64,000 nucleotides of DNA from JACKAF01 sp041391485 (GTDB lineage Bacteria > Bdellovibrionota > FAC87 > UBA2466 > JACKAF01): the NCBI GenBank assembly GCA_041391485.1, contig JAWKNY010000012.1, forward strand, positions 34,043 through 98,042, in the 5' to 3' direction. Below, one piece after another: positions 26,770 to 36,791 of the stretch (position 1 is the stretch's first letter; each line of letters opens with the position of its first letter). The notes beneath the pieces were generated by a model, which made no database searches, had not been told where the DNA came from, and saw nothing but the letters and a program-made list of their open reading frames with translations. Both the position numbers and the translations under genes were made by a program.

Positions 26770-27944
26770 ATGCGAAGCCAATTTGCCAAACTGGTATTTT
26801 ACGTGCACCTGCTGCAGGATCGAGACCTGCTTTTTCCGTTGATCGCCGAAACATTGCCGACCGCCGTGTGCAAAAGTGTGGATAGAGAAGAAGGGGCTGG
26901 AGGAGGAAGCTCCGGACTGGATCGCTTCGCTGCGCACTGGGCGTGAGCCCCAAAAGGCGATGCCCTGGTGGCGACTGCGGTTGGGTTTATTCCTAGGCTG
27001 GCAAGCCAAGGAGGTGCTGGTAACTGCATCAGAGAGTAGTGCTTACATCGTCTTTCCTACCACCTCACCGCGCGGCCAAGCGAAAGGGGCTCAGACCTTT
27101 ACGATTCAGCATGGTCTTGAGAACGTGGGGCTCACTTATTTTGATTCGGAATGCCCGCCAGGGTCAGTGGGAAGTTGCCTCAGACAGCATTCTTATCTGG
27201 GGAGAATTGGCGCAACTGCATGAGGAGGTGCTGCCCGAAGTTGCCCGGCGCAAGTGCATTAGCGTCGGTGTTCCAAAGTCCTACGCCGTCACGCGTTCGA
27301 GCGCGCACCGATCGGAACGTACGCGGATAGCGATTTTGAGAACCTTCACTGGTCGCGCTACGATAGCCACTACCGCGAGGCTTTTAGGCACGATCTTTTG
27401 CGACGCTAGTGCGCTACGAATGTGGAGTTTGTTTTTGAAGGGCACCGCCAGTGAGTGGCTCAGCGGGTTCTGGGAAAAGATTTCTCATGTGGAGAATGTG
27501 ACCTGGGAAGGCCGCGATCGGGGTACCGAGTCTCCTGGAATTGCCGCACTGATTGACGGCGTGGACGCCGTGATTACAACGCCTTCGACCGTTGCTTTGG
27601 ACGCCGCTTTGGACCGTTCGGTTGCCGTGGCCACGTATGATTTGGATTTGAGTTTTTACGAACCCTTGCCCTTGCTGAGAAGCCAGAGTGAATGGTTCGG
27701 ATTCGTTGAGAGCAAGCCCAGGCCCCAGGGGCTTTGGACCGCGTCCAACAGTTTCGCGATTCGCACACGGTGGATTAGCGGAGCCAGTCCGCCTTTTCGA
27801 GTGCTTCGACTCGCCAGTAGTGTCTTTTCCCAGCCCACTTTTGAGCCGCAAAGGCGTATCGAACCGGTGTCAGCCGCTGACGCTTCCGCAACCTGCCAGC
27901 CGGAATGCCCGGCTAAAACTCATTTTTCGGGAGGAGCTGCGTAA
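26770..27944 (+). pseudogene. GT-B-like surface-polysaccharide transferase, multiply frameshifted
   Basis: Protein-like segments occur in alternating frames. The start at 26770 gives MRSQFAKLVFYVHLLQDRDL; then come TFTIQHGLENVGLTYFD, ILIWGELAQLHEEVLPE and GVDAVITTPSTVALDAALD, followed by VAVATYDLDLSFYEPLPLLR. The QHG element and the TTPSTVALDAA segment resemble GT-B-fold glycosyl- or glycerophosphotransferases of capsule and teichoic-acid type. Four or more shifts are required. The exact 3' end is uncertain: another frame stays open to about 28077. The activity assigned is only at fold level. Confidence 0.5.
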
Positions 27945-28082
27945 AAGTCTTACAACTGTGGGATTTCGTGATGATCTCAGGCTGGAGATTGGAACGGATC
28001 CTGCTGCTATTTTCAGTAGCCGCTTTCGCCTAGAATTAGCTCAGTCATCAAGTCTTCATTCTCTAATTGGAATCGAGACGAT

Positions 28083-29905
28083 TATGACTTTGAGATCTTA
28101 CTGGCTCCTGATTGTTGGTTTAGTTTTTCCTCACTTTTATGACCGCCTGTAGAAACCGCAACAACTTGTTGTTGGGATCGGTGGTGGGAACCTCAACACG
28201 CTCCCCGGTGACCGCTCGACTTGTGCCGGTCCCATTCAAGGAGTCTCACTCAAGGATTAGCCCAAGCGGGACAATTGAAACCGGCGCCACGGTCCGGTGG
28301 CGGGTCGGCGATGCGTTTTAGTTTGATAGCGAGGGCGTACCTTGTCGCGGCAATTATTTTTTGAGCCGAGCGGATGTAGGCAGCCAGGACTTCGACGGGC
28401 TCGAAGAATATACGACCGAGTACCCTGTTCCCAACAACCTGCAAGTTGAAGAAGTCACCATTTTTCAGCATCAGACCAAAGCGCTTTCTCTTACCTTAAC
28501 CTCAGCCGCTTTCATTGTGGCCGGAGGCAGCAGTCAATCTTCTACAGGCGAAGTGCGGATTGAGTTGCGACTTGTCCGCCATTCCTAATGCGCGAGGGGG
28601 CATCCCTACGGCCCCGAACAGTGTGCAAAACCCGCTTTCAGTGTCGTTGGATGTGGTGGACAGAAGTTCACCTGGTCAAAGTCTTTTTTCATTGTGCGAG
28701 CGACGGAGTTTACTTTGAAAACGGTGTACAGAAATCGCGCCCGATCTTTTTAAGTGGACCGCGAACTTTCACCGCCTACCTATTACTGTGGATCGTCCTT
28801 TTGAGCACTCTTTTGTTGTGGAAGTCACACTCCGTCAACGCTCCCGGACGCTCGGCTACTTGCACGGTGTTGACTCAGTATATGCCGGGAAGTGCCGACT
28901 GCGTTGAGCGCGACGCAAAATGGGGACAAGTTTGATTTCAACATCGGAGTGACGGGTTTTCACAATAGCTTATTTTTTGATGGCGTAAACGTAACCGGAA
29001 TAACGCGCCTGCAACTTCTGGTCTGGAGTCGCCAGGGCGTCATGAGGCCACGGTGGTTGTGGGGTGTCGGACAAAAAACCTGCTCGACCGTCGTGGATCC
29101 CATCGTTCCTCCGACCTGTACTCTCAATGCGAGCGCCAATTCTGTGGAGCAGGGTACGAACTTTAACCTGAGCGTGCAAGTGAACGCCGGGACGGCGAGT
29201 TCATTTCTGCTCTCAGGAGGCGGCGTGGCCTCTCCTAACGCTTCCACCTCTGTTGTGAACACGGCCAACTTGTCGCCGACCACTTACCAGTACACCGCTC
29301 GGGTAACGAACGTCTTTGGGCAAACGGGAAGCTGTTGGAAGAACGTCCAAGTGACGGCACCACCGCCGCCACCGACTTGTTCCATCAGCGTGGTTTCGGC
29401 CCCCAACCCCATTCGCGTAAACGATTGGATCACGCTTCGCCTGACCCGACAAAACAGTGTCGGTCACACGCTTTCGGGTCCAAACCTAACGGCGACGACG
29501 CAGACCGAGGTCAGTGTGCAAATGCCTAATAGTGCGGGAGACTACACCTACCGTGACATTGTGTTTGCGGCCAACGGCGTGCAAGGCAACTGCTCTAAAG
29601 TCGTGACCGTGGCGCCGCCGCCGGGAAGTTGGCATTCACTTTCTCCACCGCAGGATTGCGCCGCTTACTGTTCAGGAATCGGAAAACAAAATATCGATTC
29701 CCCCGAAGGGCATCGCTGTGCATCGGGTGAATTGATTCCGCAGTCTGCCGTAGGAGTGGTGAACTTTCGCTATGGTTGCTGGCCGAATTGCAGCCCGCAT
29801 GGGGCGCCGGCTGGACGCAGCTACAGCAATCGCTACTGCTATGGGACTGGTCAAAAACGCGATAACGATCGGACAGATAAGATAGTGGGCTGCTTCTGCC
29901 GATAA
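28083..29905 (+). pseudogene. Lipoprotein with Ig-like repeats and a Cys-rich C-terminus; 5' half frameshifted
   Basis: The ATG at 28083 gives a signal (MTLRSYWLLIVGLVF) that reaches a lipobox (MTACRNRN) after one shift near 28130. Further plausible segments in other frames are GLEEYTTEYPVPNNLQVEEV, SVQNPLSVSLDVVDRSSPGQ and GVYFENGVQKSRPIF. From 28892 the frame is clean for 337 codons, with two Ig/PKD-like units (PTCTLNASANSVEQGTNFNL and PTCSISVVSAPNPIRVNDWI) separated by a PPPPP linker, and a C-terminal Cys-rich domain (QDCAAYCSGIGKQN to GCFCR). It is probably a surface adhesin or binding protein. Confidence 0.6.
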
Positions 29906-30102
29906 CTTGGCTTCTCCTCGTTTGTAGAAAGGAACAGTGGCGAAGTGGCCCCAACTAGAAATTTTTTCGGGGCCAAATTGGGAAAACTCTCCCCTCCGTA
30001 GGCACAAACTCGTTGGCATCAAACTTGTAATGCAAGGGATCGACGGACGATCCCAGAAATTTTGGGGCGCATGACAAGGACAACGAGACGACGGAGGACG
30101 GA

Positions 30103-30861
30103 ATGAAACGTTTTTTACTATTATCTTTTTTGGTGGCACCTATGGTGCTGATGGGCGCACAAGAGCGCGGACCGCGACCGCTTCCTGGTCCGGGACCCAG
30201 ACCCGTACCGATTCCAGGACCTGGACACGGTGGTGGTCATGGACCTGGGCATGGACCCGGACATCCAGTACCCGGACCGGTGAATGGACCTGCGCTGAAC
30301 CTGGCTCAGCAACTCATTAACAATCTGAATGAACTGACGGCGCTGACTCAGCGGCGCGCTCAGATGGCTTACAACAACGGGAACATGCGCTTGTACAATG
30401 ACCTTCGGGACATCAGCTACATGGCTACCCGTATGGGCCAGGAAGTGCAGCAAGGCGTCGTTCGCCCGCTGCGTTTTGGCCAACCGCCTTTTGTGGTTCG
30501 GCAGAACCTGAACGATCTGCGCTTTGATTTGAGAAGACTGAACCAGAGCGTTTTGGCGCTTCCCATTGCTCCTCAGATCAAACGGGAAATGGACCAGGTG
30601 GAAGCCTCTTTTCAGCAACTGTCGGCAGTATTGAACGGTGGATTCCCTGGACCGCACCCGATTCCAGGTCCCGGACCGATCCCAGTTCCCGGCCCTCAGC
30701 AGTACAAATGTGAAGCCGTGGACACCGGATTTGAAGAACACATCTTCCGTCCGCACGTGGGGTATGGACCCAATGTGGTCATTGCCCAGCGTCTGGCTAT
30801 CCAAAACTGCCAACGCGAGCATGGATCTTGTTCCATCCGCAGTTGTGAAGTGGTTAGGTAA
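30103..30861 (+). CDS. Exported Pro/Gly/His-rich protein
   Basis: A 252-residue secreted protein (signal MKRFLLLSFLVAPMVLMGA). Two low-complexity Pro/Gly/His segments, residues 24-62 (with GHGGGHGPGHGPGHP) and about 186-205, flank a helical middle (LNLAQQLINNLNELTALTQR). A small Cys-containing C-terminal domain follows (YKCEAVDTGFEEHIF, then CSIRSCEVV). That last domain resembles the short C-terminal domains on many Bdellovibrio-type exported proteins. The His-rich tract could bind metal. An 11-base-pair hairpin follows the stop codon. Confidence 0.75.
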   Translation: MKRFLLLSFLVAPMVLMGAQERGPRPLPGPGPRPVPIPGPGHGGGHGPGHGPGHPVPGPVNGPALNLAQQLINNLNELTALTQRRAQMAYNNGNMRLYNDLRDISYMATRMGQEVQQGVVRPLRFGQPPFVVRQNLNDLRFDLRRLNQSVLALPIAPQIKREMDQVEASFQQLSAVLNGGFPGPHPIPGPGPIPVPGPQQYKCEAVDTGFEEHIFRPHVGYGPNVVIAQRLAIQNCQREHGSCSIRSCEVVR

Positions 30862-30868
30862 GTAGTCT

Positions 30869-30895
30869 GCGGGACCCGGGTGGTCCGGGTCCCGC
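30869..30895 (+). terminator. Strong hairpin after the Pro/Gly/His-rich gene
   Basis: A perfect 11-base-pair GC-rich stem (30869-30879 with 30885-30895) around the loop GTGGT, seven bases after the stop codon. No T-run follows on either strand, so it may protect the 3' end or act with Rho rather than be a classical intrinsic terminator. Confidence 0.55.
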
Positions 30896-31063
30896 ACCTC
30901 CTAAATCTCCCGCCGAATCCTCTCCTTCTTTAAAGCCAAGATTAATTTAATGTAAAGTTAGCGCCGCCGTATTGACGACGGTACGCGATGTGCTAACTAA
31001 GGCCCTTCGTTAGGCGATTCTTTAGAAGCGAAGGCATAAAACTGAAGGCTTTTTAGGCGGCAA

Positions 31064-32053
31064 ATGCGGTTACTCGCTATTCTTACGATCATTTTTGTAT
31101 CCTCTATGGGTGAAGCTGGGGGACGCAAACAACGGCTGCGTTGTGAAGAGGAAATGGCCCGTGTTTCTTCCTACGTGATTCGGCAGGGGGAGCTGAATCA
31201 CATCGTTCTCCCACCGTCCTCCAAGCGGTTTCTCATTGGGATCCTAGTCGAGATGGATGGAGCGCCGCTTTTGGCACTCGGTGGGTACCGCACGCAACAC
31301 TTTAGTTTGATGAGAGCGCTTAAGGGCATTTCCGAAGCCGAAGGAGCGAATAAAAAGCGCGTTCTGTGGATGGGTGAACTCTTGCTCGTAAATAACGAGC
31401 CCTTTGAGGCGCTAGGGAAGTTCACCAAAGGGAATGAGGTCGCCGGGCTATGGCGGGATCAATTCGAAGGGAAGGACTCTGCGGACAAAAACAACATCCA
31501 CGAGTTTGAAAAGCACGTGCGTGCTTTTAACCCGGAACTCATGGCAGAAGACTTCGAGGGCACCCGTTGGAAGGACGCTAAAGATTCAGAGGACATCCGG
31601 CTGATGGGAAAAATGAATCGGTTCTTGCACAACTTTGAAGCCATGAAGGAGCGCGGGGATGTTAAGCCGGACGAGACCTACCGCCACTTCATCCGCACGC
31701 AAGCGACGATCGTAATTGCCAACGTGGAGTGGATCCTTGAAGACCCCAAGTTTGACGATAAACCGGACGAACGCCTGGCCAAGCTCAACGCGCTATTCGA
31801 ACCCGAACTAGCGTTTGATTCCCTCTATCTTTATGTACGTTGGCTAGAGAACGACGGGTACAAAGAGATGTCGCAGTTAAAGGGCCTCCTAAAAAGATAC
31901 CGCAAAGAGGAGCAGATTCCGCTTTCTGTTTTCCAGGCCATGGACGCCTCCTTCTTCAAGCTCTACACAGACCATGCGGACGTGGACCAGGACCGGCGGC
32001 ACGTCTGCGAGGCACAGGTCCTCTCGTTGACTCGACCCCAAGCGAGTCCTTAA
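31064..32053 (+). CDS. Exported protein of unknown function
   Basis: 329 residues with a signal peptide (LLAILTIIFVSSMGEAGG). The mature protein is highly charged. It has a beta-rich part near residues 45-75 (KRFLIGILVEMDGAPLLALG) and a largely helical rest (EFEKHVRAFNPELMAEDFEG, DERLAKLNALFEPELAF). No recognised domain or motif. It stands alone between the hairpin at 30869 and the PHP-domain gene. Confidence 0.7.
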   Translation: MRLLAILTIIFVSSMGEAGGRKQRLRCEEEMARVSSYVIRQGELNHIVLPPSSKRFLIGILVEMDGAPLLALGGYRTQHFSLMRALKGISEAEGANKKRVLWMGELLLVNNEPFEALGKFTKGNEVAGLWRDQFEGKDSADKNNIHEFEKHVRAFNPELMAEDFEGTRWKDAKDSEDIRLMGKMNRFLHNFEAMKERGDVKPDETYRHFIRTQATIVIANVEWILEDPKFDDKPDERLAKLNALFEPELAFDSLYLYVRWLENDGYKEMSQLKGLLKRYRKEEQIPLSVFQAMDASFFKLYTDHADVDQDRRHVCEAQVLSLTRPQASP

Positions 32054-32121
32054 GCGTCTTTACGGACTTTTGATGTCTGGTTTATCAGGGGTTGCTTCTA
32101 ATAGCCGATCCTATTTATGGA

Positions 32122-32907
32122 ATGAAAACCAGAAAACGATTTCTTGGCGACTTCCACGTACATTCCAACCTGAGCGATGGGCGCTTGCCCATTCACGAAG
32201 TCATCGATCTTTACGGAAAATTGGGATTTGGCGTCATTGCGATTACGGACCACATTGCGGAATCCCATACTTTTGTGGGCAAGGCCGCCGTTTATCTCAA
32301 CCAGGTGCTGACCCCCGAAACCTTTCCAAAATACATGGAGACGCTAAAGGAAGAGGGCGAGCGTGCCTGGAAACAATACGGCATGCTGGTCATCCCGGGC
32401 TTTGAGCTCAGTAAAAATTCAGTCTCCAATCACCGCTCTGCCCACATCCTGGGTATTGGTGTAACGGAATATGTAGAGGCCGACGGAGATCCTATTGAAC
32501 TGGCGGCCGCCATCCACAAGCAGGGGGCTTTGGCCGTAGCGGCCCACCCGGTGAATACCCGGAAATTTGAAAAGCAAACTTACCACCTTTGGGATCGCCG
32601 GGAAGAACTGGCCAACACTTTTGATGCCTGGGAAGTCGCCAGTGGCCCGTACTTATTTGATGAAGTTCTGGCAACGTCTTTACCCAAGATCGCGAGCAGC
32701 GATTTGCATAAGCCCGCGCAGATGACTTCGTACAAAACCGTTTTGGAATGCGAGCGTCACCCCGAAGCTATTTTAGATGCCATCCGACGCCAGCAAATTA
32801 GCTTCGAATTTTACCGGGCGCCGGTACCCAAAACTGCGGTGGAACGTCCTGTCCAAAGTCGCCCCGTTCCTTCTCTCTCCTTGCTGGTTAACCTTCGCTT
32901 TGATTGA
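32122..32907 (+). CDS. PHP-domain phosphoesterase
   Basis: About 261 residues of the PHP superfamily, metal-dependent phosphoesterases that include TrpH/RNase AM-like enzymes. Metal-binding motifs: GDFHVHSNLSDG (motif I), ITDHIAES (motif II), an invariant Glu in IPGFELSK, AVAAHPVN (motif III) and IASSDLHKPAQM (motif IV). No signal peptide. I chose the ATG at 32122, which places motif I near residue 10 as usual in the family; an in-frame TTG at 32092 is possible. The substrate may be a nucleotide or RNA end but cannot be fixed. Confidence 0.85.
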   Translation: MKTRKRFLGDFHVHSNLSDGRLPIHEVIDLYGKLGFGVIAITDHIAESHTFVGKAAVYLNQVLTPETFPKYMETLKEEGERAWKQYGMLVIPGFELSKNSVSNHRSAHILGIGVTEYVEADGDPIELAAAIHKQGALAVAAHPVNTRKFEKQTYHLWDRREELANTFDAWEVASGPYLFDEVLATSLPKIASSDLHKPAQMTSYKTVLECERHPEAILDAIRRQQISFEFYRAPVPKTAVERPVQSRPVPSLSLLVNLRFD

Positions 32908-32961
32908 CAACTTAGACGCTGGGTGTCACGTTTTTTCCCGTTGAATTGAAAGAGAGGGAAG

Positions 32962-34197
32962 ATGCGTAAATCTGCTCCGTTACTAGGGGTTTTGGTTGTT
33001 TTGTTGTATGTGCAGCCGTTGTGGGCGAGCCTGGTTCCCAACGATTATGAGTCGGTTCCTGAGGGTGAAGTTGAGGACACGGCCAAGCTGATAGGATCTA
33101 TTAAGTCCCAATTGAAGGATCACCGCGACGCGCACGCGAAAGCGCACGGTTGCGTGGATGGCATCAAGGTAAAGGTGCTTTCCAATCTGCCGCGTGAACT
33201 CCAAGTTGGGTTTTTTGCAAAACCTGGCGAGGAATACTCCGCGATCCTCCGTTCCTCCAGTGGACCTGGCATTAAGGAAGCCTCGGATCAGGATCCGGGT
33301 GCACAAGGTTTTGCGTTGAAGATCCTTCTGAACGAAGAGGATCAGAAAAAGGTACTGTCCCCTCCGGGAGAGTCGTCTTCGTTTGCTCCGGCCGAGTTCC
33401 CGAAGCACTACAAAACTTTCGATATCGTGACCATCAGCCGGGCGCGTGAGTTTTTTGTAAACAAGGTGCACGACTACTTCGATTTCTTTGGTAGCCAGGG
33501 TGCTATCGCGGTCGCCAAAGCCAAGGCCAAAGCTGAGGGAAAATCCGAAGAGGAAATCGCGGCCATCGGCCCGGCACTTCTGAAAAAGCTCTACATCTTG
33601 CCCGAAGGCAAGCCGCCTCGTTTGAAAGAAGCAGCTTTGCTGGGTTTGCTAGGTCAGTCCAAAACAAAGAACCCGCTTTGGGAAACCTACGGAAGCTGGG
33701 TCCCGTCGCTTTATGGCAAGCGTGCCGTGAAGTACGAGTTCACTCCTTGTGAAAAAGTGGATCCAGACAAGTACGAAGTTCCCGCCGCGATCGAGGGTTG
33801 GGAAAGCAATCCCAACTTCTTACGCGAAGTGCTTAAGTACGAACTTCGTCAAGGGGATCAATGCTACCGTTTGCGCGTTCAGTTCCACGAAAAAGGAATG
33901 CCGTCTGTTGAAGACGCCGCTTCGGCGTGGAGCACGGAACTTTCTGAATATGTGGACGTAGCGGAAATCACCATTCCCAAAAAGGAAGAAGGCAAGGAAC
34001 TTATTTCTGAGGATCTTTGCGAAACACTTTCGTTCCACCCTGGCCACGCTTTTGCGGAGCACTACCCGATCGGCGGGATTCAGCGCGCGCGAGTGGGCGG
34101 CAAGGATAAGGAAGGTAAAGCTTACACGGGGATCTACACGGTCATTTCGGAAACCCGAAATCTAAACCGTAAGAAAACCCCGGTTCCGTTCCCTTAG
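32962..34197 (+). CDS. Exported catalase-like heme protein
   Basis: 411 residues with a signal peptide (LLGVLVVLLYVQPLWAS). The fold is that of the small catalase-like family: HAKAHGCVDGIKVKVL with a candidate distal His, QGFALKIL, FDIVTISRAREFFV, and near the C-terminus LSFHPGHAFAEHYPIGGIQR. The usual proximal-Tyr helix (RxFxYxD) is not seen; the segment after GGIQRAR reads VGGKDKEGKAY instead. Related proteins include catalase-like oxylipin or peroxide enzymes. It is probably periplasmic. True catalase activity should not be assumed. Confidence 0.78.
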   Translation: MRKSAPLLGVLVVLLYVQPLWASLVPNDYESVPEGEVEDTAKLIGSIKSQLKDHRDAHAKAHGCVDGIKVKVLSNLPRELQVGFFAKPGEEYSAILRSSSGPGIKEASDQDPGAQGFALKILLNEEDQKKVLSPPGESSSFAPAEFPKHYKTFDIVTISRAREFFVNKVHDYFDFFGSQGAIAVAKAKAKAEGKSEEEIAAIGPALLKKLYILPEGKPPRLKEAALLGLLGQSKTKNPLWETYGSWVPSLYGKRAVKYEFTPCEKVDPDKYEVPAAIEGWESNPNFLREVLKYELRQGDQCYRLRVQFHEKGMPSVEDAASAWSTELSEYVDVAEITIPKKEEGKELISEDLCETLSFHPGHAFAEHYPIGGIQRARVGGKDKEGKAYTGIYTVISETRNLNRKKTPVPFP

Positions 34198-34787
34198 CGT
34201 GTGGCTGAGGCGGACGCCGGAAAGTTCAGGTTGAGTGTGTTGGCCAAGTTGCGTGCCTCTCGGGCATGTGCTTGGTCAACTGCCAACCACCCAAAGAAAA
34301 GCCAGCGCGCAGGGCGCTTACTTTGGTAATGCTTTCGTAAAGTGGCTTCATCCAAGGCGGCCAGAGTCGGCTCTAAGCTTGCCTTCCACTCTTCAAAATC
34401 TTTCTTCTCTTCTTCAGTTGAATATTTGAATTCTCCGCCGGTCAGATAGGACTCGAGACTGCTAATGGCAGTGTTGTAAGCATCGCTATTGCTCAGATCA
34501 ATCTCTCGCTTTTCAATGAGCTTGTCGATCCATCTGCGGATTTGCCGGGCATTAAACTGCGCCGTCACGCGTTGGCTCATGATGGTTTGCAAACGCTCCG
34601 TCGCACGCGCGGGCGTGGTGGCTGAGCTTTCTTGATAGCGCAGCTCCCAGGCTTGCTGACGTTGTTCTCTCACAAATTTTGAAAGGGCTTCGGTGTCCTC
34701 AGTAGACCAAGCAAAGACTTGAGATTGCGACAACAGAATGGCGGCCCAAACCAATACCCAACGGGGCCCGTTTCCACAGGTATACAT
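34194..34787 (-). CDS. Exported helical protein of unknown function
   Basis: 197 residues with a signal peptide (WVLVWAAILLSQSQVFA). The mature part is helical and charged (TEALSKFVREQRQQAWELRY, RQIRRWIDKLIEKREIDL). No family is recognised. Its stop overlaps that of the convergent catalase-like gene by four bases. Confidence 0.65.
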   Translation of the reverse strand: MYTCGNGPRWVLVWAAILLSQSQVFAWSTEDTEALSKFVREQRQQAWELRYQESSATTPARATERLQTIMSQRVTAQFNARQIRRWIDKLIEKREIDLSNSDAYNTAISSLESYLTGGEFKYSTEEEKKDFEEWKASLEPTLAALDEATLRKHYQSKRPARWLFFGWLAVDQAHAREARNLANTLNLNFPASASATR

Positions 34788-35030
34788 CTTCCTCCGCTCC
34801 TCTTACGTGAACTATGAACGGTAAAACGATGCAAATGGGAGGCCGGGCTCTCAGGCACGTCTAGACTGCGCGTGCGCGGCTTTAGTGTGCAAGTCCCGGA
34901 GTTTGGGGGCATTCGATAGGCGTATTCCCAAAGGGGGGAGGTGAGACAAGAATCCCTTTGAATTCCAAGCGGATACAACACCCCTTTTGCATTGCGGAAC
35001 CGCCTTTGGATTTGCTATAGAGGGGGCCTC

Positions 35031-36224
35031 ATGCGTGCACTTAGATTCAGTGTTTTGTTCTTTATCTTTGGTTTATCGGTGGGAGCCGTTGAAATAGACG
35101 AGCTGCGAGAGGCGGGATGCCCCGTTTTGTTCGTGACCGCGGCGCAAACGATCGCCCAATATTCGGCACTCTCCGTTCCGGACGCTGTGTGGGATCTGGC
35201 GACCCGAAAAGGGAAACTAACCGAGCACGAGCAGCGCCAACTTCTCATCGGTCTTGCCCAGCATACCGAAGATCAGGCGGCCTGGGACGCGGTCATGCCC
35301 ATCCTTAAAGAGCATTGGCGAGAGATCGAACGCCTGGCTTCTCAGCGAGCCCACGCTATCTATGGGGATACGGAGATCCCATTTGTTTCACTTCTCGAAC
35401 TGGAAATTGATGGCTTAACTGAGCTTGCCGACGAGTGGGACGAGAGAGCGGTACGCAACGGTGTGGCAGCCAATAGTCCCGTTGATTTGGTCGAAGATGT
35501 CTTAAACGTTCGCGTAGAACAAAATCTCGATCAGCTTCACCTTGGAAACGCACCTAAAGAGAATGCCAACATCGCTGCTCTCACGAGAGAGCAACGGGTG
35601 GAGCATGTTGCGGTCGTCTTCCAGCAGCAGGACAAGTTGCAAAAGAGCACGGTCGGGTACCTGCAAGCCAATCCGCGACTTGCCATCGCGCCCACACTAG
35701 CAATGGGAGATATCGACGTAGACGCGCGGCTCACTCATACCGCTTTTAGAAATCACGTGGACCTGGTTCGCTACAATGAACGAAGCGAAGGGATGTTTCC
35801 CGAGATTCGCTTAAATACCGATCACCTTCATCTATTTGGAGGGGGCAGCTTACTCACCTTCAATTCGGCGCTGAAGGAATTCATTCGCGTATCGCTTATC
35901 AACCGGCAGGAAATAGATGTCCATTACCACTTGGATCACATGTATGGATTGCGCCAGGGAGATCTCACGACTGCCGGCGAACGGCCGACCATCGGTACGT
36001 GGTTGCGAGGCGTGAGGGCCACAGACCTGCGGCGTCAGGTGGAGCGCTTCATCGCTTTGGCGATCACGGGACAGATTGACGAGGGCTACAAAAAGAGTGG
36101 CGAGCTTAGTTCCACACGGGTCCGCCAGGTGCGGTCTTTCACTCAAGCTTACAAGGTCACCTACATTCCGGAACAGGGTGAGAAGACGGTCCGTTTCCAC
36201 CTGGAGTTTACGGAAGGGAACTAG
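35031..36224 (+). CDS. Exported protein of unknown function
   Basis: About 397 residues. I selected the ATG at 35031, preceded by GAGGGGG, which gives a proper signal peptide (LRFSVLFFIFGLSVGAVE). The N-terminal half is helical (LTEHEQRQLLIGLAQHTEDQ) and the C-terminal half mixed. No motif is recognised; the His in DVHYHLDHMYG could bind metal but lack a family context. Its end overlaps the convergent gene's stop by four bases. Confidence 0.68.
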   Translation: MRALRFSVLFFIFGLSVGAVEIDELREAGCPVLFVTAAQTIAQYSALSVPDAVWDLATRKGKLTEHEQRQLLIGLAQHTEDQAAWDAVMPILKEHWREIERLASQRAHAIYGDTEIPFVSLLELEIDGLTELADEWDERAVRNGVAANSPVDLVEDVLNVRVEQNLDQLHLGNAPKENANIAALTREQRVEHVAVVFQQQDKLQKSTVGYLQANPRLAIAPTLAMGDIDVDARLTHTAFRNHVDLVRYNERSEGMFPEIRLNTDHLHLFGGGSLLTFNSALKEFIRVSLINRQEIDVHYHLDHMYGLRQGDLTTAGERPTIGTWLRGVRATDLRRQVERFIALAITGQIDEGYKKSGELSSTRVRQVRSFTQAYKVTYIPEQGEKTVRFHLEFTEGN

Positions 36225-36670
36225 AACGAACGCGCTTCGCTCTGGCTGAGCTTGATTCCGCGCGGGCTCCAGAATTCAAACCGAACAAAGCCATGATCTA
36301 AGGCGCGGATGCTCAAACGTAGCTGTCCGTTTGCCAGATCTCCCAATTCTCCAGCCTTGAGGTTGTGACGAAGGCGCAAGGAGTGGTTGTCGAAGGAGGC
36401 GTCGTTACTCCAGGAGGCGACGACTCGGTAGCCTTCGGGGAGGGAGACCCTCTTTCCCGAAAAATCAAAATCCAGCCAAAGGGCCTCGCCTTCACGGCGC
36501 AGCTTGGTGGAAAAAGAGAGCGAATCAAAGTCCGGAATCTCCACCGGGTGTTCTTGTAGCTCTACCGCTACCAGCATCCAGTCGGGAACCCGTACCGTTT
36601 TGGCCTCCAATTGGGCCTGTGCCGCGAACATGAATCCAACAACAAATAACCAAGTGATTTTCTTAGACAT
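36221..36670 (-). CDS. Small exported protein of unknown function
   Basis: 149 residues with a signal peptide (ITWLFVVGFMFAAQAQLEA). The mature domain is beta-rich, with regular alternation (LRREGEALWLDFDFSGKRV, NGQLRLSIRALDHGFVRFEF), suggesting a small beta-sandwich. No family is recognised. Confidence 0.65.
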   Translation of the reverse strand: MSKKITWLFVVGFMFAAQAQLEAKTVRVPDWMLVAVELQEHPVEIPDFDSLSFSTKLRREGEALWLDFDFSGKRVSLPEGYRVVASWSNDASFDNHSLRLRHNLKAGELGDLANGQLRLSIRALDHGFVRFEFWSPRGIKLSQSEARSF

Positions 36671-36791
36671 AGTTTTCCATCCCGTAGATCACGAGTAACA
36701 CCGCGTGTCAGTTTTTTCAATGGGGGACCGCATCGTTTCTTGACCGCACCAATCAGGTAATTTAACCGGGAGCTTATAGGGGAGGTAGGTT

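Noticed and set aside
30121..30897. Reverse frame of 258 codons opposite the Pro/Gly/His-rich gene
   Set aside because: The forward frame has a signal peptide and a hairpin after its stop; the reverse frame starts inside that hairpin.
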